DNA of 64,000 nucleotides from Doris montereyensis. Its lineage: Eukaryota > Mollusca > Gastropoda > Nudibranchia > Dorididae. The notes below the pieces were generated by a model that did no database searches, was not told where the DNA came from, and was given only the letters and a program-made list of their open reading frames with translations. The stretch lies in NCBI GenBank assembly GCA_037039925.1, contig JAXRKP010000178.1, positions 287,001 to 351,000 of the forward strand, written 5' to 3'. This document shows, one piece after another, positions 54,116 to 64,000 of the stretch (position 1 is its first letter; every line of letters starts with the position of its first letter). Made by a program: the position numbers and the translations under genes.

Positions 54116-57100
54116 TGAAAGCATGGCACAGTTAAACTAGAAATGAAAACAAACGACAAAAACAAAAGCAACTCAGGCAGCAACAAACACAGGAAATAGA
54201 TTTGACAATACCTAACCCCAATCCAAGGAAATCCCACAGTTCAAATAACACCCATCTCATAATGAAAGTAAATTCTCTGTTATCCTCCTGCACAAGTTTA
54301 ACCCAAAGCAAGCAATAAAATATAAAAAAGCAACTATGTACAACCCCACACAAAGTCATGACAAATATGAAAGAAAACAACAAACACTAGACAAGAATTT
54401 GCACGCCTACATTTTTACATGGCCATAAAAGTAAAACTTCCAGTTAAACGTAACAACAATTATCATTAAAATGACTTAAATAACAAAGTTTTCGATGAAA
54501 ATCTTTTCGTCATATGTCCATATCAAGGAGGTTTTCATTGTAAATTAGTAACAAGGAAATTACAGTATTAGAGATAATGCTAAGTCCTTAATAAATCTTT
54601 ATATCATATTACATCACATGTAAGGCTTAAATAGGAATCATTCATCACATTCATAATTCCAGCTCTTAAGCTCTTTGTCAATGTCAATTTTTAAGCTGTT
54701 TATATTTATTCATTATTTTTCTTCGAAATTTCACCAGTCTATAAAATTTGCTTTGATGGAAGAAAATGGTACATATCTAAACAAAAATGAGTTTTTTAAA
54801 AGGAGGAGACATCAGAGTTGGCCGTATAAACTATGATTGAGGGTACCTCTGTGGGTTCGATATGTTATTATAGTATCATCTGGATATATATGGATACACA
54901 ATTTTTCAGAACGTTTTTTTCAACTTTCTGTCAGAATTACATGTGTTCTAATGCATGTTAAACGATGACCCAAGGGCTGAGCGTTCATACTCTTAGGGAG
55001 GCTTTGCCCAATGGTCATAAAGTCAACCAAGGCCGTCTATATTATAGTCACTATTAGAGACGGCCTTGCCTTGAGTCAACCCGTCAACATGGGATGCAAC
55101 AGAAAATCGATATCTAACTTTCCGGTTTCGAATCCAGATTTTTTGGAGTCGTCTCGTTTGACATCCGACCCTCCCTCCACTTCGTCTTCATTCTTCAAAG
55201 GACAAACTCAAGGCTGTTCCACGCGTTAGTGTCTCCCGTCTCACGATACTCTAAATAGAATGTCTTTGATGTAACCTTATCTGCTTGAATAGTTGTCTTT
55301 TGGATTACAGACACATGCAACAAAGTAAGCAAATAACCAATGTATAATTGTTGTCCTAAAGTAGACTGCGATGTCAATCTCACATTTTTTTATGATTTTT
55401 GTCTCAATTACTGTACAGTAGAGTGTAGCGCTCACTCCTTCAGTAGGCCAGTACTGACAGTGACAGTGTACTAAATACTCAGTAATACTAAATTCTAGAC
55501 CTAGATGGTCGTACTTCAACTAACATTATATTAGGCCAAGATTGAAGACACCAGAGTTATTGTATAATAGGGCGCATCACACAATTTTTCACCCTGTAAG
55601 CGTCCACTCATGTGGTGTGATTTTCGTTGGGATGAGCTGCCGGGGGACTTAACTCTTGTAAGACTAACCTGCTGGCTGACCTCAATATGGGTCAATAGTC
55701 TCGTTCCGCTGTGTATGAGGCTTCCGCACGTGGCACCGATAGTTTTCTCGTCCCATTGACGTGGCTGCTGCGCTTGACCACAACGTAATGTGATTATTGT
55801 GATTGGTTTTTGATCTTCGTTGAGTGAGGTGATATAGCGGGCAATTCATTTTGTTATTATTGTCATGTTTATATTGCATTGTTTACCAACAATAACATCT
55901 ATAGAGCCTACTTTTATTAAACATGAAAAGGAATAATACTGCAGTTGGCCCATTACTAATGAAGAGGAATATGAAAGGTATATTTAAGTATGATACTAAA
56001 AGATAGAAAACGGGTCAGGACTGAGAAGTATTCAGTTTGCCCAACCTTCAAAAGCAACAAGGAGTCATAGAAACAAATAAACACTAAACAATGCTGGACG
56101 AAACTAATACTAATAGAGCCATTTTTGCAACGATCCATCGAGCAATGTTCATCAACAGAGCAAGCCTCATAACAATAAACAGAAAGAGAAGACAAAAAAA
56201 AAAGAAGAAAACGAAATACAACTGCCATAAGAGAGGAGGAGAGGGAGAGAGTTGAAGGAAAGGAAACAAACATGAGACATAAAGAGATCAAGGAAGATAA
56301 AGAAAGACAAATAGAGAGGACGAAGAGAAGGGAGAGAGAGAGATGAGGTAACATATAGAGTGGGGGGGGGGAGGGCACGTGGCTGCATGATCAGACTTTA
56401 GTCCAGTCATTCAATAATAGCGTGGTTGGCTGTGTCGAATTTTATGTAGTAGAGTTTCAATGAACAATATCATTATATCTTTATTTCTAAAGAAATCAAT
56501 TTCATTCTCACATCTAAATAAAATGATGGAACTATAATACTAATACTAGAGGAAATGTCCAACCGCCTCCCGCTAATCCCATGACCCAGTCCAATGTGCA
56601 TAGGTAACACATTTCCATGATGAAAGAAACAGGCCCCCGGTTTATTGCTTTCACAAGTGTGCCGCCCCAGCTTGCGCAACACTCTATCCCAGACCTACGC
56701 CTCTCCTCAGCTGCATGCTTCCCATGTTTTTGAAAACTCCCTCCTTACCCTATGTCTATAACTAGTATCACCCTCTCTCTTCATTTACAATGATATGAGT
56801 GACCATCGTTTTGTATTCTTGGCTGTTCCCTTCCTACAGTTCAGTAGTAATCCACCTCCTCCCAAACAGCTCCCACACTGTACGTAATCCAGTGGTTTTT
56901 CACATCTTCCCCCCACTCATGGATGTAAGTCTTCCTCTTTAGTCCTTTCTATACAGTAGGAAGATAGACTCTAGTAGATTCTAATGTCTATACACTTAAA
57001 ATAGCCACCCTTCCTCTTGTCTAGATACCACATGTTATCATGACCATGTGAAATGGACCTGTTTGAGAGATTAAAGTTCCTTTGTTGCTGATCGCTGAAC

Positions 57101-57660
57101 TCAGATGAAAGCTTCAATTTTCCCTGTACTTTCAACACTCTAATCCCTTCATTCCTTATGTGAAAAAGGGGTGGAGATATATTTTGATGTATGTGACGTT
57201 TGACAATATAGCCATCAACACAATGCTCCCCTTGATTGGTCAACCCTGAACATGGTTTCTTTCTATTGACTGAAGGTCACACCCTCCATTGAGGCTGACC
57301 TTAGGTGTGCAATGTGATTGGCCACTGATATCTTTTATTTATATCAATCACTATTTCTTGCTTGTGGGTGGAGCTTCTTACTAAAGTAATTGACATCTGT
57401 CCAGAAGTTGCGTCAGTCATACGAAGACAAGAGTCTTTGGTTTTGTACACTTTGCGGAGGGTCCACAGCCTTCATTTGAGTTAAAGCTCCTGGGTGTTGT
57501 ATCTCTTTTTAAGAAATATATTGAGTGTGTGTTAGCCTCGGAAATGAACTATCACTTTTACCCCTTTAGAATAATAGACTTTCTCTGTTTGGCATGCTGT
57601 GGGTTGATCAGCGTAATTGGTCAGAATAGAGGCATTCCCAAAACCTGTCTTTGAGTGCAT
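54116..57660. other. Intergenic, no gene recognised
   Basis: 3.5 kb of AT-rich sequence. A tRNA-like B box (GGTTTCGAATCC) at 55124-55135 lacks the rest of a tRNA. 56225-56345 is purine-rich low-complexity sequence. No exon was found with confidence. Confidence 0.4.
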
Positions 57661-57665
57661 TGCAG

Positions 57666-57800
57666 TGCAGTTATACGGGACCCGCCACTAGCGCTTAGTC
57701 TTGCTGGAATGTTGGGAGTGATGCAAATATACGGGACCCGCCACTAGTGTAGGTGTGCTTAGAGTTACCAGCGGCATGCAAATATACGGGACCTGCCTAG
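57666..57800 (+). repeat. Three spaced copies of a 22-26 bp motif
   Basis: TGCAGTTATACGGGACCCGC, TGCAAATATACGGGACCCGC and TGCAAATATACGGGACCTGC occur at about 57666, 57722 and 57777, spaced about 55 bp. The first two extend through CACTAG. The second and third begin ATGCAAAT, the octamer word. Confidence 0.85.
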
Positions 57801-57966
57801 AAAGGGTTAACTTTGCCTCGGTTGGGGGAAGCCTGATCATAATGTCAGTGCTAGTCCCACTGAACAGGTAACCTGTCCACTGCGACCACCTAATTTGACC
57901 GACCAATCGCTATCATAACCTGTCAATAATGACCATTAGGATGATAACGTACAGCCTTACATTATT

Positions 57967-58156
57967 TTTTTTTATATAAAACAGCTCCCAGTGATCTACA
58001 AGAGTTCTTGTCAACTGGCCAGACAATTTCATGAAAAATAGATTTTACTCAAAAAAAAACTCCAGGAAAGTTTCAAACGTCAGTGAGTGGGGTTTCAGCC
58101 CACAACCTTTGAGCTGATACGCCGACACCATGCCTCTGGACTACCAAGTCTCCCTC
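57967..58156 (-). repeat. SINE-A, reverse copy, partial
   Basis: CAGCCCACAACCTTTGAGCT, CCGACACCATGCCTCTGGAC and TACCAAGTCTCC define the tRNA-like head on the minus strand. The body lacks the distal end. Confidence 0.72.
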
Positions 58157-59036
58157 ACTGTCTTGCCAGACTATAAGGGTACTCCAGGACTGGGATGTTA
58201 CTTGTTGTACAACATGTTCCTAGACTGCTACTAATACCACTGTACTTTCTAAATAAGTGATCCCAGTTTCATTATTGATAATCATACACTGATGTGGCAT
58301 CGACTGAGTACCTCGGACCCATCGTTTTCAACATGAAAACAAAGTGAAAATTATTCACTATGATTTATCTTTAATTTGAATTGAATATTGATAAAAGAAA
58401 CCTGATTTAGATATATTTCTATATCTTGTGGTATAATTCAATATTCGAAAGTAAAATAAAAGATGAACAGTCTTGTATAATAGAATTGACTTATACTCAA
58501 AGTGACATTGAGAGTCAATTTCATGTCACACTTTTAGATATATGCAAAGGAAGAAAAATCCAGGTTTTCTTGTTAAATGTACATATGAAATGAAAATGTG
58601 ACTTTATATCTAGATTCTGACCAAGGTTCTTATAAATTTATATTAAATTAAGATTTAAAATGTTGTTCTGTTTAAAAGTTCATAATATTGTCACTTTCTT
58701 GTGATTATTGTTTACTTTCTTTTCCCGTTCTTATTTGTCCTAAAAATGATTGATATTATGGAAAATTGAACTCCAACATTAAATTGCGGCTGTATCTTTC
58801 GGTATAGATAATCAGGCATTGAATTTTGAACCATTGTTGTTGTGAATGCATGAAGGAAAACACCTCTATATATAAAATTTCTTATTTCTCTGCTAAGCAT
58901 AGCAAGCCTGTGTTAGGATATAGGCTCATAATTTGCTGTTGAATGAGATATTCTTTTGCGTAAATCTCCACATTAAAAGTCAAAAGCATATATATATATA
59001 ACTTGTATATTTGTCTCTTTGGCTCCTTCAAAATAG
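58157..59036. other. Possible 5' flank of the right-edge gene
   Basis: AT-rich. A short TA repeat lies at 58989-59001. No clear promoter element. Confidence 0.3.
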
Positions 59037-59195
59037 TTGCTGACCATGCCAACATTCACAAACTCAGCTCAGATAAGCAGGTTGTCATGGGCAAGACAAA
59101 TGATCAAACCACCAGGATCACTGATTGTGAGAAGACAATCATACAAGTCTGACGAAAAGGATCAAACTTGGTCTCGTAGACGGCACAGACGTTCT
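59037..59195 (+). CDS. Candidate first coding exon of unrecognised gene
   Basis: Open from ATG 59037 (or 59046): MPTFTNSAQISRLSWARQMI, then a basic stretch ending SRRRHRRS at a strong gtaagt donor (59196). Phase 0 out equals the phase of the confident exon at 63458. The composition (polar, R/S-rich, no low complexity) looks like coding DNA. Whether the two exons are spliced together is inference, because 4.3 kb separates them. Confidence 0.4.
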
Positions 59196-62100
59196 GTAAG
59201 TTGTGTTTTCCTTCTTCTCATGTGCTCCTTCATCTTTTACTCAGCTGTATAGATATACAGAGTGACCAGCAAGGTCGGACATTTATGTCTTGGGTAGGAA
59301 ATGAGGCTCAGGTAGTAAAAACAGGGCCCATGCATCAGGGAAATCCATGAAAACGAAAAAAATAATTTTTCCCGGTCGAGATAATACCAGGAGAAATGAT
59401 ATATATTGAGGATGAACATAGAGGAAATCGAAGTAGACATGAACAGCTATCGGCACCGAGGAATAGCATGAACTGCGTATCTACCTTTCTTCAATTTGAC
59501 TTCACTGGAGAGATCAAGAATGTCGTGTGTGTTAAAAAGCTGATTGCGCACGTTGTTTTATGGTTCGTGTCAAAGGGAAAGAAACAGAGGGCAATGTGCA
59601 TATTTTAAGTCCGATCGCGCACATGTATGTGTAAGAAGGGTAGACAGAGAATGTTTGTGTGTTTAATATGATAAATCGCGCATATGTGTATTAGTATTAG
59701 AGTTAGAGTATCTATGGAGAGTTGGGAGTTTTTGGATGGCTGAAAGGCAAATGGCAGGTTTCACAAAAATGGGACCCGATGATAACTTGAACTCTTTGAT
59801 TAATCTTTCTCAAAGTCTAATTGATGAATCTTCTTAACGTTTGGTCCATATATAGCTTTGACATCGTAGATATAAAAAACATAATATTGTTAAATTTGCT
59901 TTCAATTTATGTGTTTTGTGAATATTTTTCTGAGTGGGAACGTCAGCAATTGAGACTGCTGGCATTTCCCTCTTTTTAATAAGTCCTTTTTCACCTCAAG
60001 GTAGGTGAGGTCAACGACTTTTTTATTCTGTTTTCTTCAATTCCATGTGAAAGAGAATTGTTTAAAAAAAGTTGGCGAGGTCTAAATTTTAAAAATCTTT
60101 TGCAGTGATCATGTGAGGCAGGTTTCAGATTTTCGTTATTATGTAACAATTGTGGTCTACAAATGAACACACAGTTAGAGCTGAAAAATACGTAGAAGCG
60201 CCGATATGATCTGGAGTGAAAAGAAAACATATTCCTATGGCCATTTATCCTGTAAAAGACCCGGAAAAAAACATAGGTAACTCTAAATGACAGTGAGAAT
60301 ATCATGAGACTACTAGTGGTCTGCGTGACCGTACGTCCGCACAAATTTTTCTCTTATCGATCTGGGATCTAATAACGGAAATATTGCGTCGAGCTATTTT
60401 TCGTTGTTCATCTTGTGTAAGACTTGAGAAATCATGAAATTTTTGTTTTTAAATTGTCTGGTCGGATTTGCGGAATATTTTGTCTTTCGATGTCTCCTTA
60501 TGTCCGCCCGCTGACGTCCGCACAAAAATGTAGACTATGACCGGCAATCAGAAAGGAGACTGATCAGGTTAGATTCGGTTGCATTAGCAAAACCTGCTTT
60601 GGCTTATCGTGAGTGAAACTTATGTAAAGAAGTCTGGCAATCAATAGGCTTTCATGATTTGTTACGTTCTATTAAATAAAGATGAGATAATTGGCAATAC
60701 GGGTGGTTTAGAGGTCCGTTACACCGATAGTGACTCTATGTCTCCACTGCGTACAGTCTTCTTCGCATAACAATACAATATTACTAAAAACGCATTTAAA
60801 CGAGAGAGATAAAGAAAATAATACTAATAGCAGAGGTTCCAAGTAGAGTTCAAGATTTCCCGTCCCGAATTCTAGAAACAATTATCGATCGATAAAGACA
60901 CAAGTTTGTGCTAGTCTAGTGGGCGCTCTATGTGACTAGGTAGTCGGAGAGGGGCACATACAAGGGAAAGAAGAACCATTGTCGTCAAAAGCGTTTCTTT
61001 CTCTCTCTCTCTCTCTATCACCACCTCTTTTTTTCCTCCTCTCTCTCTATGGCAAATATCGGACTATACGTATCGCATCCTCACTCGTTACATAAGTCGT
61101 GAAGTTTACCATATCGGTTTTAGCAGAATGGCACACGATAAACCCGTAACACCTAATAAAGATAGTATAAAGGCGTACAATCACAGAAAGAAAGAAAAAG
61201 CGGGATAAAAAAGCGTCGGTTTTCATCCATCAACACGATCCGGAACGCGCGAGTCATCTGATCAACGGTAAGGCACCGGCCGTGGACTCCACGCCAGAGG
61301 TATCGGGAAACACAAACACAGACTTCACATCTTATTGAGAACTAGGGAAAAATCAGGGAACTCTACAAACCAGATGCCAAACCGTTACATCACTAAATAA
61401 ACGCCCGGGGAAACCTCGGTCGACGGACCCGTGCAGTTCCGCGTAACATTGCGCCACTGGCATTGGCCCTAGAACTTTCACAGTTATGCCCCATGACTGA
61501 AAAACATGACTTTTAAAAGCTAATTTACTCTCCTCACAGTCCTTTGCCGTCTCTTAAAGTCATATATCTGAAATTCTCAGGTGCTAAGCTTTAACATGAT
61601 ATATAACACTTGTAAGAAATGTAACATGTACATTTTGACAAAAGAGGGAAATGGGAATGGACCATTTTGTGAAACCCGCCAAAATGCAATATTTAATAAG
61701 AATAGAGAAGGTTGGATGATGAAAGGGGTATCATGCGCGCACGACCTGGAATAGAGGTGGGGCAGGGTGGGAAAAGTCAACGTGAAAACATGATGGCAAA
61801 ACAAGAGATGACTGTGAAGGTATCGGGAGAGCAAGAGAGAAAAAACAACTGTGTCTTCCACTAGTGTAGACGTGGGTGGGAAATGATAGAGCCAGGAAGA
61901 AGGCAAATCGTAATAATTCTAGATTAAGGTCTAGATGTAGATTCCGGTTTTATTGAAGAAGAAAGAAAGAGGGGGGGGGGTGTGGTTGCCAATATAATGG
62001 AGATTTTTACTAGGGGAGGGCATGGGTAGATGTTTTATGTTGCAATCAATTAAAAACTTTAGATCTTGTTTTAAGTTTTTGATCCTGAGAAAGAAAGAGA

Positions 62101-63457
62101 GAGATTGAGGGTGGAGGGGGTGATGGTTAAAAGTAGAAAAGATGAAGATTTACAATTGGCAGAGCCATTATGGTCTAGTTCTAGAAAAAGCCTCATTTTC
62201 TTCTCCGTTGACTGAAGTAAGTATTTGTGTGTGTGTTAAGGCTATGGTGATATTGTCACTCTTATGTTTGATTTATTTTTCGACTCTAGGGAGACAATTT
62301 TTTTATTTTGTCGTTTTTGCACTGTTTGCATGTTTTGTGAAATGATAGAGGTAGACCTATCAGCTATCAGAATTTTTTTCCTTTTTCAGAAATGTGTTGG
62401 AAAATGCTGAAATGACTTTTCATTTCATTGAGATGCACTAGAAAGTCATTCACTTATTAATTGAATTGACGATAATGCATTGAAATTGGAAATATTTACG
62501 CTGTTCTCTGTTTCTGGCGTCGGGAGAGTATTTCATTTCCTAGTTATGATTTTTTCTGTTGAGGTAGGAACTTTTTGCCACCTCATATGATGCTCCTTCC
62601 TTTATCGGTTTTGTAGATTCACCCTTGTGTAGTGTAAGTGAAGCAAAAAGGGTTGACAGAAATTTCTCTACATACACAAAAGAAACGTAGAATAACACAA
62701 CTCTTTTCCATAACTTTTAAATTTAACTGCTATTATGTCATCTTTTTTAAGACAAATCCATGATTGACCTGAAATTTAACTCATTCCTGGATTCCTTATT
62801 ATGACCCCACAGATGTTTGTCTCCACTTTATGAGCTCTTATAAATTAAAGATTACGTTTTAAATTTTCATAATAACCATGACCTTGTGGGCACAATTACC
62901 GTTGGAACAGACTTCTCACAAAGCAAGGTTAACTGCCTCTATTAAAGGGAATCTAGGCTACATTGCATTGGCCTATCAGGGAATGGATTTTGCATCATTT
63001 GTCTTTAGCCAGTGCAGGATATCAACAGTGATTTACTTCTTCGTTTTTGCTTTGTAATTTTACGTGCTCACATTAAAGTCAGTCCTTTCCATTCAATGAA
63101 TATCATTCATCTAAATTTCTAAACACATTGTTTTCAAAACGTTACATACTCATGTGAAGAACTTGTGTGAATTGGTTTTTGAATGAGATTTGTAAAACAG
63201 TGTTTACTCCTTTTGAAGCAAATGTGTTTTTATGGTACCAGTGTGATCTTACTGCACACATTGAGGTCATTGTCGTTTTCTGTTTTAAGTAGAGCACCTT
63301 TGATACCATTGTCAACTTTCAAAGTTGTAGGTCCTTTTATCTCTTATTTATTATCGTGGATTATATGTATATAATATATATATCTAAGAGTTTGTTCGCT
63401 GTATGTAATGCCACTGTGTTATATGCTATCACATCTGTATGTTTTTCTATCCCCCAG
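59196..63457. other. Probable intron or intergenic, no feature recognised
   Basis: A CT tract at 61000-61018 and a G run at 61971-61980 are the only simple repeats. A 26-codon open stretch ending at a gtaagt donor (62218) is a weak exon candidate with no clear acceptor. Confidence 0.35.
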
Positions 63458-63923
63458 CTTGCCACTAAAGTTGCTGCTTCCTCTGCAAGCATAGCAGCAC
63501 CAGTGGCTGAAGACTCAAATTGTCTCAAAGATAGGTTCAATGAATCTAACAGTGATGATACATATCAGTACATTGACGTAGATAAAGACGAACCTGTGTC
63601 TTTACATTTCAAGAAATCGGGACATGTGATGCAAATTAAAGCCAAAAATATTGCACAGGATATTTCTTTGTTTGTTCCAGCCAGTAAGGGTTTGTATCAT
63701 TTGGATGAGCTTTCTGTCAGTAGTATTGAAAAGAATACATCCTCAGATGGTCAAGATTCCCCCGGGACCTCTTTGCAGATTAAACTAAAGGAATTGAAAT
63801 TAGACAGAACGAATCCTGGTACAAACATCGAGTCGGTTCAAGATTTAACATGGCGGCAACAGAAGTTGGAATTTAAAAAGCTGCTTACGTATTACCAGAT
63901 GCTTTCAAAGATAAGACTAACAG
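63458..63923 (+). CDS. Internal coding exon of unrecognised gene (continues beyond window)
   Basis: 466-nt exon with polypyrimidine-cccccag acceptor and gtatgt donor, phase 0 in and 1 out. It codes LATKVAASSASIAAPVAEDS, a Ser/Asp-rich stretch, a compact segment EPVSLHFKKSGHVMQIKAKN with IAQDISLFVPASKG, and a charged end QDLTWRQQKLEFKKLLTYYQ. The last part looks like an amphipathic helix entering a new domain. I do not recognise the family. The normal codon use and good splice sites make it a real gene. Confidence 0.75.
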
Positions 63924-64000
63924 GTATGTGAGCTTGCTAGGTTATTAGAATACATATATATGATATACTTTGTAAAGAGTTGATAAAATCATCTTGTTAA
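63924..64000 (+). other. Intron at right edge
   Basis: Sequence after the donor at 63924. The next exon lies outside the window. Confidence 0.6.

Noticed and set aside
55124..55135. tRNA gene or SINE from a B box
   Set aside because: Isolated GGTTTCGAATCC without a convincing A box, stem or repeat copy.
62142..62217. Intermediate exon of the right-edge gene
   Set aside because: A gtaagt donor is present, but there is no good acceptor and the coding sequence is weak.

Overview
This is a repeat-rich, AT-rich metazoan nuclear window. Long spliced genes, GT-AG introns, tRNA-derived SINEs, LINEs, a DIRS retroelement, a PIF/Harbinger element and a THAP-type P-element relative all argue for an animal. 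The mix (many GA tracts, DIRS plus P-like elements, a motile-cilium tektin) fits a lophotrochozoan, probably a mollusc such as a gastropod. That placement is inference. No prokaryotic genes are present.

Host genes. (1) The 3' three coding exons of a Tektin-4-like gene lie at 927-2114 (+). (2) A nearly complete SAFB/SLTM-like gene (scaffold attachment factor B) runs on the minus strand from 31000 to 10941 in 18 coding exons. It has a SAP domain, an acidic linker, an RRM split over two exons, a K/E/R-rich coiled coil, and a Gly/Met-rich tail. The summed length is about 926 codons, close to what I recall for vertebrate SAFB. (3) At the right edge, one good forward coding exon (63458-63923) and a phase-compatible upstream candidate (59037-59195) belong to a gene I do not recognise. 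Tektin and SAFB are convergent and are separated by about 9 kb of repeats.

Repeat landscape. 1-10 kb holds simple repeats, five-copy SINE-A and element-B families, and a 2.5-kb minisatellite. The SAFB introns carry a TA-flanked MITE, a piggyBac-like remnant, another SINE-A copy and foldback sequences. A TA-flanked MITE relative lies at 8559-9254. From 32 to 47 kb is a mobile-element block: a damaged THAP/P-element transposase gene, LINE fragments, and an element with about 210-bp inverted terminal arms around an unfamiliar ORF. A DIRS-type tyrosine-recombinase retroelement follows, itself interrupted by a PIF/Harbinger transposon, and then more LINE. 47-63 kb is mostly unique-looking noncoding DNA with simple repeats, one LINE tail and one SINE.

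Two points matter most. First, the SAFB gene reads through only if about five single A residues are restored, nearly all in A runs. All splice sites are intact, so base-level assembly errors are likelier than a pseudogene. Second, the 39.28-40.75 kb long-inverted-repeat element, with its unfamiliar protein, is the best candidate for an undescribed mobile system.
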